A stretch of 64,000 bases of DNA, from contig NZ_SUGA01000017.1 of the NCBI RefSeq assembly GCF_004963255.1, positions 32,680 to 96,679 of the forward strand, given 5' to 3'. The DNA comes from Mesorhizobium sp. Lineage in GTDB: Bacteria; Pseudomonadota; Alphaproteobacteria; Rhizobiales; Rhizobiaceae. The translations under genes were made by a program, and so were the position numbers. This document shows positions 15,512 through 24,768 of this stretch, piece by piece (the first letter of the stretch is position 1; every line of letters begins with the position of its first letter). The notes beneath the pieces were generated by a model. It was not told the origin of the DNA. It searched no databases and was given only the letters and a program-made list of their open reading frames with translations.

Positions 15512-16591
15512 ATGCTGGAACTGAGGAACGTGACGAAGACGATCGGTGCGCAGGAGCATATCCGCGACGTGTCGCTGACGCTTCAGCACGGCTCGCTGAA
15601 TGTTCTGCTGGGGCCGACGCTTTCCGGCAAGACCAGCCTGATGCGGCTGATGGCGGGTCTCGACGCGCCGACGTCCGGCTCGGTCTGGTTCGACGGCAAG
15701 GACGTTACCGGGCAGCCGGTGCAGAAGCGCAACGTCGCCATGGTCTACCAGCAGTTCATCAACTACCCGGCGATGACGGTCTACGAGAACATCGCGTCGC
15801 CGCTCAGGGTTGCAGGCGTGGACCAGGCAAGGATCGACAAGGAAGTGCGCAATGCCGCCGCGCTTCTCAAGCTCACCCCTTACCTCGACCGCACCCCGCT
15901 CAACCTCTCGGGCGGCCAGCAGCAGCGCACGGCGCTCGCGCGCGCCATCGTCAAGAACGCCAGCCTGGTGCTGCTCGACGAGCCTCTCGCCAATCTCGAC
16001 TACAAGCTGCGCGAGGAATTGCGCGCCGAATTGCCGAAGATCTTCGCCGCCGCGGGCACGATCTTCGTCTATGCCACGACCGAACCGCACGAGGCGCTTT
16101 TGCTGGGCGGCAACACGGCGACCCTTTCGGAGGGCCGCGTCACGCAATTCGGTTCAACCGTCGAGGTTTTCCGCAAGCCGGTCGACCTGGTGACGGCAAG
16201 GACCTTCGCCGACCCGCCGCTCAACACCATCGTGCTCTCCAAGAAGGGCGCGGACTTCCTGCTCGAAGGCGGCGTCAAGCTGCCGGTGCCGCCGGAACTC
16301 GCCGGCATTGCGGATGCCAGCTACACGATCGGCTTCCAGCCGCATCACCTGTCGCTGGAGCGGCCGAACGCCAGCGCGGTGCCGGTGCGGGCCAAGGTCA
16401 CCATCACGGAGATCACCGGCTCGGAAAGCTTCGTCCATCTCGACTTCGCCGATGCGCGCTGGGTGATGCTTGCGCATGGCATTCTCGACTTCGAGACGGA
16501 CGACGAGGTCGAGGTGTTTATCGACCCGCGCCACATCCTGGTGTTCGACCACAACGGCCGCGCCGTGACGGCGTCGAAGCTGGCGGCCTGA
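15512..16591 (+). CDS. glpS: Glycerol ABC transporter ATP-binding protein GlpS
   Basis: One of two ATPases of the rhizobial glycerol ABC importer. 359 residues in the MalK/UgpC class: Walker A GPTLSGKT (residues 34-41), Q-loop YQQFINYPAM, signature LSGGQQQR near residue 132, Walker B VLLDEP and a C-terminal TOBE regulatory domain. The H-loop histidine is missing: YATTEPHEA has Thr190 where other members have YVTHD. With GlpT's altered signature this should leave one of the two composite ATP sites impaired. ATG 15512 is chosen since AGGAGG ends four bases before it; GTG at 15509 would be too close. Confidence 0.93.
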   Translation: MLELRNVTKTIGAQEHIRDVSLTLQHGSLNVLLGPTLSGKTSLMRLMAGLDAPTSGSVWFDGKDVTGQPVQKRNVAMVYQQFINYPAMTVYENIASPLRVAGVDQARIDKEVRNAAALLKLTPYLDRTPLNLSGGQQQRTALARAIVKNASLVLLDEPLANLDYKLREELRAELPKIFAAAGTIFVYATTEPHEALLLGGNTATLSEGRVTQFGSTVEVFRKPVDLVTARTFADPPLNTIVLSKKGADFLLEGGVKLPVPPELAGIADASYTIGFQPHHLSLERPNASAVPVRAKVTITEITGSESFVHLDFADARWVMLAHGILDFETDDEVEVFIDPRHILVFDHNGRAVTASKLAA

Positions 16592-16601
16592 GGAGGATCA
16601 G

Positions 16602-17699
16602 ATGGCGCGCATCGACGTCAACCATATCCGCCACTCCTACCTGCCCTATCCTCGGAAGGATTCGGATTTCGCGCTGAAGGAGGTGCATCACACCTTCGAG
16701 GATGGCGGCGCCTATGCGCTGCTTGGGCCGTCGGGCTGCGGCAAGACCACCTTGCTCAACATCATTTCGGGATTGCTGCATCCCTCGCACGGCCAGCTTT
16801 TGTTCAATGGCCGGGACGTCACCAATCTGTCGACGCAGGAGCGCAACATCGCGCAGGTGTTCCAGTTCCCGGTCATCTACGACACCATGACCGTCTACGA
16901 CAATCTGGCCTTCCCGCTGCGCAACCGCCGCGTGCCGGAGGCGGACGTCGACCGCAAGGTCCGCGAGACGCTCGACATGATCGATCTCGCTTCGCTGGCG
17001 AAGAAGAAGGCGCGCGGGCTCACCGCCGACCAGAAGCAGAAGATATCGCTCGGCCGCGGCCTGGTGCGCTCGGACGTCAACGCCATCCTGTTCGACGAGC
17101 CGCTGACGGTGATCGACCCGCACATGAAGTGGGTGCTACGTTCGCAATTGAAGCAGCTGCATCGCCGCTTCGGCTACACCATGGTCTATGTCACGCATGA
17201 CCAGACCGAAGCGCTGACTTTCGCCGACCGGGTCGTGGTCATGTATGACGGCGAGATCGTGCAGATCGGCACGCCGGCCGAACTCTTCGAGCGGCCGCGC
17301 CACACTTTCGTCGGTTATTTCATCGGCTCGCCGGGCATGAACGTGCTGCCGGTCGCGCTGGAAGGCAGGACGGCGAAGCTCGGCGCGCAGCGCATCGAGC
17401 TTCCGGGCGTGCCCCATACCGCTACCGGAAAGGCCGAAGCAGGCGCCGTCGAGCTCGGCATCCGTCCCGAATATGTGCGGCTCGGCCGCGAAGGCATGGC
17501 GGTGCAGGTCTCCAAGGTCGAGGACGTCGGCCGCCACAAGGTCGTGCGCGCCAATCTGGAAGGCAGGGAGATCGCCGCGGTGATCGGCGAGGACGACGAG
17601 GTGCCTGCCGAGCCGAAAGTCCGCTTCGATCCGGCCGGCATCAACATCTATGCCGATTCCTGGCTGGTTGAGATGGCGCGCGTCGAGATGGGGGCCTAG
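16602..17699 (+). CDS. glpT: Glycerol ABC transporter ATP-binding protein GlpT
   Basis: Second ATPase of the glycerol importer, 365 residues. Walker A GPSGCGKT, Q-loop VFQFPVIY, Walker B ILFDEP, and an intact H-loop YVTHDQTEA (His199) are present. The ABC signature, normally LSGGQ, reads Leu140-Thr-Ala-Asp-Gln144. The partner GlpS has the reverse pattern (good signature, no H-loop His), so a GlpST heterodimer has one fully competent and one degenerate site. The C-terminal half is the TOBE-type regulatory domain. AGGAGG precedes the start, ten bases after glpS; its stop adjoins the glpP start. Confidence 0.93.
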   Translation: MARIDVNHIRHSYLPYPRKDSDFALKEVHHTFEDGGAYALLGPSGCGKTTLLNIISGLLHPSHGQLLFNGRDVTNLSTQERNIAQVFQFPVIYDTMTVYDNLAFPLRNRRVPEADVDRKVRETLDMIDLASLAKKKARGLTADQKQKISLGRGLVRSDVNAILFDEPLTVIDPHMKWVLRSQLKQLHRRFGYTMVYVTHDQTEALTFADRVVVMYDGEIVQIGTPAELFERPRHTFVGYFIGSPGMNVLPVALEGRTAKLGAQRIELPGVPHTATGKAEAGAVELGIRPEYVRLGREGMAVQVSKVEDVGRHKVVRANLEGREIAAVIGEDDEVPAEPKVRFDPAGINIYADSWLVEMARVEMGA

Positions 17700-18566
17700 A
17701 TGGACAAGACCTGGAACAACAAGGCCTGGTTCCTTGTCCTGCCGGTGCTGGTGCTGGTGGCCTTCTCGGCCGTCATCCCGCTGATGACCGTGGTCAATTA
17801 TTCGGTGCAGGACACGTTCGGCAACAACGTCTTCTTCTGGGCAGGCACCGAGTGGTTCGAGGAGTTGCTGCACTCCGACCGCTTCTGGGAAGCGATGGTG
17901 CGCAACCTGATCTTCTCCTTCATCATCCTGGCGATCGAAGTGCCGCTCGGCATCTTCATCGCGCTCAACATGCCGAAGAAGGGCTGGGGCGTGCCGGTCT
18001 GCCTGGTGCTGATGGCGCTGCCGCTGTTGATCCCGTGGAATGTCGTCGGCACGATCTGGCAGGTGTTCGGCCGCAACGACATCGGCCTGCTCGGCTATTA
18101 CGTCAATGCGCTGGGCTTCAACTACAATTATGTCCAGGACCCGTTCGACGCCTGGGTCACGGTCATCATCATGGATGTCTGGCACTGGACGAGCCTGGTG
18201 GTGCTGCTCTGTTATGCCGGCCTGGTCTCCATTCCGGATGCCTTCTATCAGGCGGCCAAGATCGATGGTGCCTCGCGCTGGGCAGTGTTCCGCTACATCC
18301 AACTGCCGAAGATGCAGCGCGTGCTTTTGATCGCCGTGCTGCTGCGCTTCATGGACTCGTTCATGATCTACACCGAGCCCTTCGTCGTCACCGGCGGCGG
18401 CCCCGGCAATTCAACGACGTTCCTGTCGATCGACCTCGTCAAGACGGCGCTCGGCCAGTTCGACCTCGGACCGGCAGCGGCGATGTCGCTGGTCTACTTC
18501 CTGATCATCCTGTTGTTGTCGTGGGTGTTCTACACCGTGATGACCAACTACGACGCGGAGCGCTGA
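17700..18566 (+). CDS. glpP: Glycerol ABC transporter permease GlpP
   Basis: 288-residue inner-membrane permease of the carbohydrate-uptake ABC type 1 family, with six predicted spans. The cytoplasmic coupling motif EAA is seen in DAFYQAAKIDGASRWAVFRY (residues about 180-200). The gene starts on the base after the glpT stop. It should pair with GlpQ to form the channel served by GlpS/GlpT and fed by GlpV. Similarity is to UgpA/MalF-type subunits; the assignment to glycerol rests on the neighbouring glpD, glpK and glpV. Confidence 0.92.
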   Translation: MDKTWNNKAWFLVLPVLVLVAFSAVIPLMTVVNYSVQDTFGNNVFFWAGTEWFEELLHSDRFWEAMVRNLIFSFIILAIEVPLGIFIALNMPKKGWGVPVCLVLMALPLLIPWNVVGTIWQVFGRNDIGLLGYYVNALGFNYNYVQDPFDAWVTVIIMDVWHWTSLVVLLCYAGLVSIPDAFYQAAKIDGASRWAVFRYIQLPKMQRVLLIAVLLRFMDSFMIYTEPFVVTGGGPGNSTTFLSIDLVKTALGQFDLGPAAAMSLVYFLIILLLSWVFYTVMTNYDAER

Positions 18567-18569
18567 CAG

Positions 18570-19478
<909 letters not shown>

Positions 19479-19480
19479 CC

Positions 19481-19768
19481 ATGAATCTCGACTTCTCCTG
19501 GATGGCGTGGACCTGGCCGACAGCGGCCTTCTTCGGAACCATCCTGCTGCTGCTGTGCGGCATGGCGGCCTGGGAATACGTCTCGCCGGGCGGCAATCCG
19601 CGTATCGGCGTCCTGCGTTTCGAGACGACGCGCGGCGATCGCCTCTTCCTTTCGCTGCTTGGCAGCGCCTTCATCCATCTCGCTTGGCTGGGTCTGGTTG
19701 GGCCCAACCTGTGGTGGGCTCTCGCTCTCTCCGTAGTCTACGCCATTGGCGTGTTCCGATACGTATAG
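19481..19768 (+). CDS. DUF2160-type small membrane protein of the glycerol operon
   Basis: A 95-residue protein with three predicted spans (FFGTILLLLCGMAAW, LFLSLLGSAFIHLAWLGLV and WWALALSVVYAIGVF). It matches in size and place the DUF2160 family found between the permease and binding-protein genes of this transporter in rhizobia. Role unknown; an accessory subunit of the GlpPQ channel is a reasonable guess. The ATG at 19481 has GGGGAGGG seven bases before it; GTG at 19475 would overlap the glpQ stop. Confidence 0.85.
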   Translation: MNLDFSWMAWTWPTAAFFGTILLLLCGMAAWEYVSPGGNPRIGVLRFETTRGDRLFLSLLGSAFIHLAWLGLVGPNLWWALALSVVYAIGVFRYV

Positions 19769-19846
19769 AGGGGGAAACAGTCGGAGCGGCCGCGTGCTGG
19801 CGGCCACTTCGGATCACACTTCAAAACCTAAGACTGGAGGAGACAC

Positions 19847-21574
19847 ATGCGACGGCAATTTCTTACATCGACGACCGCCCTTGTCCTATTGCTTGGAGCG
19901 GGGCACGCCTACGCCGGGATGGACGAGGCAAAGGCCTTTCTCGACAAGGAGATAGGCCCCCTGTCGACGCTTTCGCGCGCCGATCAGGAAAAGGAAATGC
20001 AGTGGTTCATCGACGCCGCCAAGCCGTTCGCCGGCATGGAAATCAAGGTGGTGTCGGAAACCATCGCCACCCATTCCTATGAGTCACAGGTGCTGGCGCC
20101 CGCTTTCTCGGCCATCACCGGCATCAAGGTCACGCACGACACGATCCAGGAAGGCGATGTCGTCGAGAAGATCCAGACCCAGATGCAGACGGGACAGAAC
20201 CTCTATGACGGCTGGGTCAACGACTCCGACCTCATCGGCACGCACTGGCGCTACCAGCAGGTGCGCAACCTGACCGACTGGATGGCGGGCGACGGCAAGG
20301 ACGTCACCAACCCGAATCTCGACCTGAAGGACTTCATCGGCACGTCATTCACGACGGCGCCGGACAAGAAGCTCTATCAGCTTCCCGACCAGCAGTTCGC
20401 CAACCTCTACTGGTTCCGCTACGACTGGTTCAACGATGAGAAGAACAAGGCAGACTTCAAGGCCAAGTACGGCTACGACCTCGGCGTGCCGGTCAACTGG
20501 TCGGCCTATGAGGACATCGCCGCGTTCTTCACCGGCCGCGAGATCGACGGCAAGAAGGTCTATGGCCACATGGACTACGGCAAGAAGGACCCGTCGCTCG
20601 GCTGGCGGTTCACCGATGCATGGCTCTCCATGGCCGGCAACGGCGACAAGGGCATTCCGAACGGCCTGCCTATCGACGAATGGGGCATCAAGGTCGACGA
20701 GAATTCGCGCCCGGTCGGTTCCTGCACCGCGCGCGGCGGCGACACGAATGGACCGGCGGCGGTCTACTCGATCCAGAAATATCTCGACTGGCTGAAGGCC
20801 TATGCTCCGGCCGAAGCTCAGGGCATGACCTTCTCCGAATCCGGCCCGGTTCCGGCCCAGGGCGCGGTTGCCCAGCAGATCTTCTGGTACACGGCCTTCA
20901 CCGCTTCGATGGTCGACGCCGGCGCCAAGGCGGTGATGAACGACGACGGCACGCCGAAATGGCGCATGGCGCCGTCGCCGCATGGCGTCTACTGGAAGGA
21001 TGGCATGAAGCTCGGCTACCAGGACGTGGGTTCCTGGACGCTGATGAAGTCGACGCCGACCGATCGCGCCAAGGCCGCCTGGCTTTATGCGCAGTTCGTC
21101 ACCTCGAAGACCGTCGACGTGAAGAAGAGCCATGTCGGCCTGACCTTCATCCGCGAGAGCACGATCCACGACAAGAGCTTCACGGAGCGCGCTCCGAAGC
21201 TTGGCGGCCTGATCGAGTTCTACCGTTCGCCGGCCCGCGTCCAGTGGTCGCCGACCGGTACCAACGTGCCTGACTATCCGAAGCTGGCGCAGCTCTGGTG
21301 GCAGGCGATCGGCGATGCCTCGTCGGGCGCCAAGACCGCGCAGGAAGCGATGGATTCGCTCTGCGCCGAGCAGGAAAAGGTCATGAGCCGCATCGAGAAA
21401 TCGGGCGTCCAGGGCGACATCGGCCCGAAGATGGCCGAAGAGCATGACCTCGCCTATTGGAACGCCGATGCGGTCAAGAAGGGCAATCTCGCGCCTCAGT
21501 TGAAGATCGAGAACGAGAAGGAAAAGCCGATCACCATCAACTACGACGAGCTGGTGAAGAGCTGGCAGAAGTAA
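19847..21574 (+). CDS. glpV: Glycerol ABC transporter substrate-binding protein GlpV
   Basis: 575-residue periplasmic binding protein, unusually long for the family-1 extracellular solute-binding class. The first 23 residues (RRQFLTSTTALVLLLGAGHA) form a signal peptide, with cleavage expected after YA. Mature segments such as TGIKVTHDTIQEGDVVEKIQ and SDLIGTHWRYQQVR are typical of this rhizobial glycerol-binding protein. GGAGGAG precedes the ATG. It follows the permeases and is separated from glpK by two stem-loops, which may protect this abundant message's 3' end. Confidence 0.93.
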   Translation: MRRQFLTSTTALVLLLGAGHAYAGMDEAKAFLDKEIGPLSTLSRADQEKEMQWFIDAAKPFAGMEIKVVSETIATHSYESQVLAPAFSAITGIKVTHDTIQEGDVVEKIQTQMQTGQNLYDGWVNDSDLIGTHWRYQQVRNLTDWMAGDGKDVTNPNLDLKDFIGTSFTTAPDKKLYQLPDQQFANLYWFRYDWFNDEKNKADFKAKYGYDLGVPVNWSAYEDIAAFFTGREIDGKKVYGHMDYGKKDPSLGWRFTDAWLSMAGNGDKGIPNGLPIDEWGIKVDENSRPVGSCTARGGDTNGPAAVYSIQKYLDWLKAYAPAEAQGMTFSESGPVPAQGAVAQQIFWYTAFTASMVDAGAKAVMNDDGTPKWRMAPSPHGVYWKDGMKLGYQDVGSWTLMKSTPTDRAKAAWLYAQFVTSKTVDVKKSHVGLTFIRESTIHDKSFTERAPKLGGLIEFYRSPARVQWSPTGTNVPDYPKLAQLWWQAIGDASSGAKTAQEAMDSLCAEQEKVMSRIEKSGVQGDIGPKMAEEHDLAYWNADAVKKGNLAPQLKIENEKEKPITINYDELVKSWQK

Positions 21575-21581
21575 CTGCATG

Positions 21582-21603
21582 ACGTGGGCGCGTTCGCCCG
21601 CGT
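21582..21603 (+). terminator. First stem-loop between glpV and glpK
   Basis: 9-bp stem ACGTGGGCG (21582-21590)/CGCCCGCGT (21595-21603) with one G-T pair and loop CGTT, starting eight bases after the glpV stop. No U-run, so probably a 3'-end stabiliser or weak terminator. Confidence 0.5.
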
Positions 21604-21611
21604 AAGAAATG

Positions 21612-21640
21612 CAGGGGAGGCGGCTTGGCCGTCTCCCCTG
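21612..21640 (+). terminator. Second, strong stem-loop between glpV and glpK
   Basis: 12-bp stem CAGGGGAGGCGG (21612-21623)/CCGTCTCCCCTG (21629-21640) with one G-T pair and loop CTTGG, ending 25 bases before the glpK start. Together with the preceding hairpin it can set a stepped expression level between the binding protein and the kinase. Confidence 0.6.
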
Positions 21641-21665
21641 TTGCATGAGTAGTGGAGGGAATGGA

Positions 21666-23159
21666 ATGAGCGGTTTTGTGCTGGCGATCGACCAGGGAAC
21701 GACCTCGACCCGAGCGATCCTGTTCGACGACAAGATGAAGGTCGCGGGTACCGGCCAGCAGGAATTCGCGCAGCATTATCCGGCCTCCGGCTGGGTCGAG
21801 CATGATCCGGAAGACATCTGGGCAAGCGTTCTCGCCACGGTGAAGTCGGCGCTTAAGTCCGCCAGCCGTACCGCTTCGGATGTTGCCGCGATCGGCATCA
21901 CCAATCAGCGCGAGACGGTCGTGATCTGGGACAAGGCGACCGGCCAGCCGATCCACAACGCGATCGTCTGGCAGGATCGCCGCACGGCGCCGCTCTGCCA
22001 GAAGCTGAAGAAGCAGGGGCTCGAGAAAAAATTCACGAAAAAGACCGGGCTGCTGCTCGACCCCTATTTCTCCGGCACCAAGATCGCCTGGATGCTGGAC
22101 AAGGTGAAAGGAGCCAGGAAGCGCGCCGAGAAGGGCGAACTGCTCGCCGGCACGATCGACAGTTTCTTGATCTGGCGGCTGACCGGCGGCCAGGTGCACG
22201 CGACCGACGCCACCAATGCCTCGCGCACGCTGGTCTACAACATCGAGAAGAATGTCTGGGACGAAGAGCTGCTCTCGATCCTGAACATACCGGCCGCGAT
22301 CCTGCCTCAGGTTAAGGACTGCGCCGACGACTTCGGCGTCACCGAAAAGAGCCTGTTCGGCGCCGAGATGCGCATCCTCGGCGTTGCCGGCGACCAGCAC
22401 GCGGCGACCATCGGCCAGGCCTGTTTCGAGCCGGGTATGATGAAATCCACCTACGGCACCGGCTGCTTCGCGCTGCTCAACACCGGTGCCGACCTTGTGC
22501 GCTCCAGGAACCGGCTTCTGACCACGATCGCCTACCGGTTGAACGGCAAGACCACCTATGCGCTGGAAGGTTCGATCTTCATCGCGGGCGCCGCCGTGCA
22601 GTGGCTGCGTGACGGTATCAAGGTGATCGGCAAGGCCGAGCAAAGCGGCGCGCTGGCGGCGACCGCCGATCCGGCGCAACAAGTCTATCTGGTCCCGGCC
22701 TTTGTCGGTCTTGGCGCGCCGCATTGGGACGCGGAGGCGCGCGGCGCGATCTTCGGCCTGACGCGCAATTCCAGCCCGGCCGAGTTCGCGCGCGCCGCAC
22801 TCGAATCCGTCGCCTTCCAGACGCGCGACCTGCTCGATGCCATGCGCAAGGACTGGAAAGGCGCTTCCGCGAAGACGGTGCTTCGTGTCGACGGCGGCAT
22901 GGTGGCGTCCGACTGGACCATGCAGCGGCTGGCCGACATTCTCGACGCGCCGGTCGACCGCCCGACGATCTTGGAGACGACCGCCCTGGGCGCGGCGTGG
23001 CTCGCGGGATCGAGGGCCGGCGTGTGGCCGAAATCGAAGGAATTCGCCAGGAGCTGGGCGCTGGAGCGGCGCTTCAAGCCGGAGATGGATGCGGCTACGC
23101 GCGGGGCGAAGCTCGCCGGATGGCGGGATGCGGTGCGCAGGACGCTGAGCGCGCAGTAA
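21666..23159 (+). CDS. glpK: Glycerol kinase
   Basis: Phosphorylates incoming glycerol with ATP to glycerol-3-phosphate, the substrate of GlpD. 497 residues, normal for the family. FGGY-kinase motifs: phosphate-1 loop AIDQGTTSTRAILFD at the N terminus, ITNQRET and WQDRRTA in the substrate site, AGDQHAATIGQ, and the phosphate-2/adenosine region VDGGMVASDW. The ATG at 21666 follows a GGAGGGAATG region; the frame extends upstream but through the intergenic stem-loop. Last gene of the glycerol locus, which thereby contains import, phosphorylation and oxidation in one strand. Confidence 0.96.
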   Translation: MSGFVLAIDQGTTSTRAILFDDKMKVAGTGQQEFAQHYPASGWVEHDPEDIWASVLATVKSALKSASRTASDVAAIGITNQRETVVIWDKATGQPIHNAIVWQDRRTAPLCQKLKKQGLEKKFTKKTGLLLDPYFSGTKIAWMLDKVKGARKRAEKGELLAGTIDSFLIWRLTGGQVHATDATNASRTLVYNIEKNVWDEELLSILNIPAAILPQVKDCADDFGVTEKSLFGAEMRILGVAGDQHAATIGQACFEPGMMKSTYGTGCFALLNTGADLVRSRNRLLTTIAYRLNGKTTYALEGSIFIAGAAVQWLRDGIKVIGKAEQSGALAATADPAQQVYLVPAFVGLGAPHWDAEARGAIFGLTRNSSPAEFARAALESVAFQTRDLLDAMRKDWKGASAKTVLRVDGGMVASDWTMQRLADILDAPVDRPTILETTALGAAWLAGSRAGVWPKSKEFARSWALERRFKPEMDAATRGAKLAGWRDAVRRTLSAQ

Positions 23160-23180
23160 CGATCACTGGGCCGGGGGAGA

Positions 23181-23657
23181 ATGCAACCGGATTGGTATCC
23201 TGCTTGGCGCGATGAGGCTTTTGAACAGCTCTCCGCCAAGAACGCACGCCTGGAGCAGGATTTCCGCCTCGGCCACTGGATGCGCTACAACTACGATCTG
23301 GCGGCCGGAAAGCTGATTTTCTCCGACAAAGCAGGCGCCAAGGTTATCTCGGAAATCCAGATTGCGGGCTCTACCAGCGCCAAGGCGGGCAATTGGCTCT
23401 GGGCTTGGGGGAATTCGAACTTGCCGGGCGAACTTCTCGGCGACGCGAAGCTGGTGCGGGCGTTCGGGGAGAAAAAGGGCGTGGGCGACCTGGCCCAGGC
23501 CTATGTGGACGATGCGAGCGGCGATTTGGATGCGCTCGGCTGGGAACTGACGGCAGCGATGGTTCGGGTTTGCAACGCGCTTGGAGCTTATCGCTCCTCG
23601 CGGGGAGAGGGCGGCGCTCTCTATCTGGTCTTCAAGACCATACGGTGGGCGAACTGA
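23181..23657 (+). CDS. DUF6882-like hypothetical protein
   Basis: 158 residues, no signal peptide or membrane span. Features include WYPAWRDEAFEQLSAKN at the start, a LGHWMRYNYDLAAGKLIFSD strand region, GNWLWAWGNSNLP in the middle and a C-terminal strand YLVFKTIRWAN. This arrangement (FSD, then a W-W motif, then FxxIxW at the end) is what I recall for DUF6882, of unknown function. It lies 21 bases after glpK on the same strand but has no evident glycerol role. GGGGGAG precedes the ATG. Confidence 0.75.
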   Translation: MQPDWYPAWRDEAFEQLSAKNARLEQDFRLGHWMRYNYDLAAGKLIFSDKAGAKVISEIQIAGSTSAKAGNWLWAWGNSNLPGELLGDAKLVRAFGEKKGVGDLAQAYVDDASGDLDALGWELTAAMVRVCNALGAYRSSRGEGGALYLVFKTIRWAN

Positions 23658-23687
23658 CATGGTCCGTCGCCACGAGGCATAGCGAGG

Positions 23688-23715
23688 GAGCCCGCGCCTA
23701 TCAAGGCACGGGCTC
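23688..23715. terminator. Strong stem-loop between convergent genes
   Basis: GAGCCCGCGCCT/AGGCACGGGCTC forms a 12-position stem with a single C/A mismatch and loop ATCA, between the DUF6882-like gene (+) and the BA14K gene (-). Probably a bidirectional terminator. A 14-bp perfect palindrome TCCGCAATTGCGGA follows at 23733-23746. Confidence 0.6.
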
Positions 23716-23799
23716 GGTCAAAATATGTGCTTTCCGCAATTGCGGACGGAAAACCGTTACGCATTTTCCTGGAATTGCTTTGGTACCGACTGGAGGCCG

Positions 23800-24252
23800 T
23801 CAGTAGGGTGACACGCACTGCCGTCGCGGGCCGCTGTTGGGCTGGAATGTGTTGTCCGAGGCGCGATACGAACGGTAGCGGTCATAGCACCACTGCACAT
23901 GCGCATCGCCGCGGCGGACGCGGTTGTTCTCGCTGTTGACGATGGCGCCGGTGATCAGCGCGCCGGTGGCGAAAGCAGCCAGCGGGAACCAATAGTCGCC
24001 ATGACGCCGATAGCCGTGGCGGTATTCGCGATAGCCGCGATGGCCGTTCCAGTAGACAGCGTCACCACGACGCGAGAAATCCCGGTTGAAGCCGCGGTGC
24101 CTTCTCCAATCCCGATACTGCACGGTCTGGACATCCGACAGGGCCTGCGGTTGCGGCACATAAGCCGGCTGAGCGTTGACCGGCACCATCTCCGCCGCGA
24201 TGAACGACGCCGAGAGAGCGGTTGCCAGCAGGCCCGATGCGATCTTGTTCAT
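23800..24252 (-). CDS. BA14K family protein
   Basis: 150 residues from the ATG at 24252, preceded by AGGAGA. The N terminus (MNKIASGLLATALSASFIAA, then EMVPVNAQ) is a signal peptide. After an Arg/Tyr/Gly/His-rich central part comes a short hydrophobic segment (LAAFATGALITGAIV) and the C-terminal BA14K signature HVQWCYDRYRSYRASDNTF with a closing Cys (RRQC). BA14K proteins are Brucella and rhizobial surface or envelope proteins reported to bind immunoglobulin or carbohydrate. Single gene divergent from the tRNA-Lys gene. Confidence 0.88.
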   Translation of the reverse strand: MNKIASGLLATALSASFIAAEMVPVNAQPAYVPQPQALSDVQTVQYRDWRRHRGFNRDFSRRGDAVYWNGHRGYREYRHGYRRHGDYWFPLAAFATGALITGAIVNSENNRVRRGDAHVQWCYDRYRSYRASDNTFQPNSGPRRQCVSPY

Positions 24253-24467
24253 TACTCTTCTCCTCGAGGTTGATCGACGTCCCTGCTGCGAAACGGGTCC
24301 GGGTTGCAAATTGTTCCCCTTTCAATCTCAACCCGTTGTTGTGGAGCTCTCTGAAGCAATGCGGACCCGGATCATTGGCGCGGGCATCGAAAATCGCTCG
24401 CAACCAACCTCTCGGCGTCCGTTCGAACCCGTTCAAAAATCCGCCTTGGACGCTCGTCTTTTTCCGG

Positions 24468-24496
24468 TTGACCGGTCGCGGCACTCTCCCTATGTT
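24468..24496 (+). promoter_or_regulatory. Sigma70-type promoter of tRNA-Lys
   Basis: -35 TTGACC (24468-24473), 17-base spacer, -10 TATGTT (24491-24496). Transcription would start a few bases later, about 30 bases before the mature tRNA. Confidence 0.65.
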
Positions 24497-24532
24497 CCGC
24501 GCAATTTCGAGGGCGGCGTTTCGAGCCCGCGG

Positions 24533-24608
24533 GAGCGCGTAGCTCAGCCGGTAGAGCAACTGACTTTTAATCAGTAGGTCATGGGTTCGAATCCCATCGC
24601 GCTCACCA
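24533..24608 (+). tRNA. tRNA-Lys (anticodon TTT)
   Basis: Complete cloverleaf of 76 nt with encoded CCA. Acceptor arms GAGCGCG and CGCGCTC pair over 7 bp; D-stem GCTC; anticodon stem ACTGA/TCAGT encloses loop CTTTTAA with anticodon TTT at 24566-24568; the T-arm contains GGTTCGAATCC. Discriminator base is A. The region directly downstream differs from the surrounding genome in gene density and composition, so this tRNA may have been an integration site, but I found no repeat of its 3' end downstream. Confidence 0.97.
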
Positions 24609-24768
24609 AAGATTTCAGACGCTAGAAAGTTCGCCAAGCGTAGGTGAAGATTTTGGCAGGGCGGGCTCGCTGAGCCGCCGTCGGGTATTCCTCAAGAGTC
24701 AAAGGGCATCTGTTGCCTTGCGTGAGCGCGAACCTTTGATCGGATATCTTTTGCGGCTATGCAAAGGG

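Noticed and set aside
13826..16147. Long minus-strand frame opposite glpD/glpS
   Set aside because: Shadow of well-supported genes with full family motifs on the plus strand.
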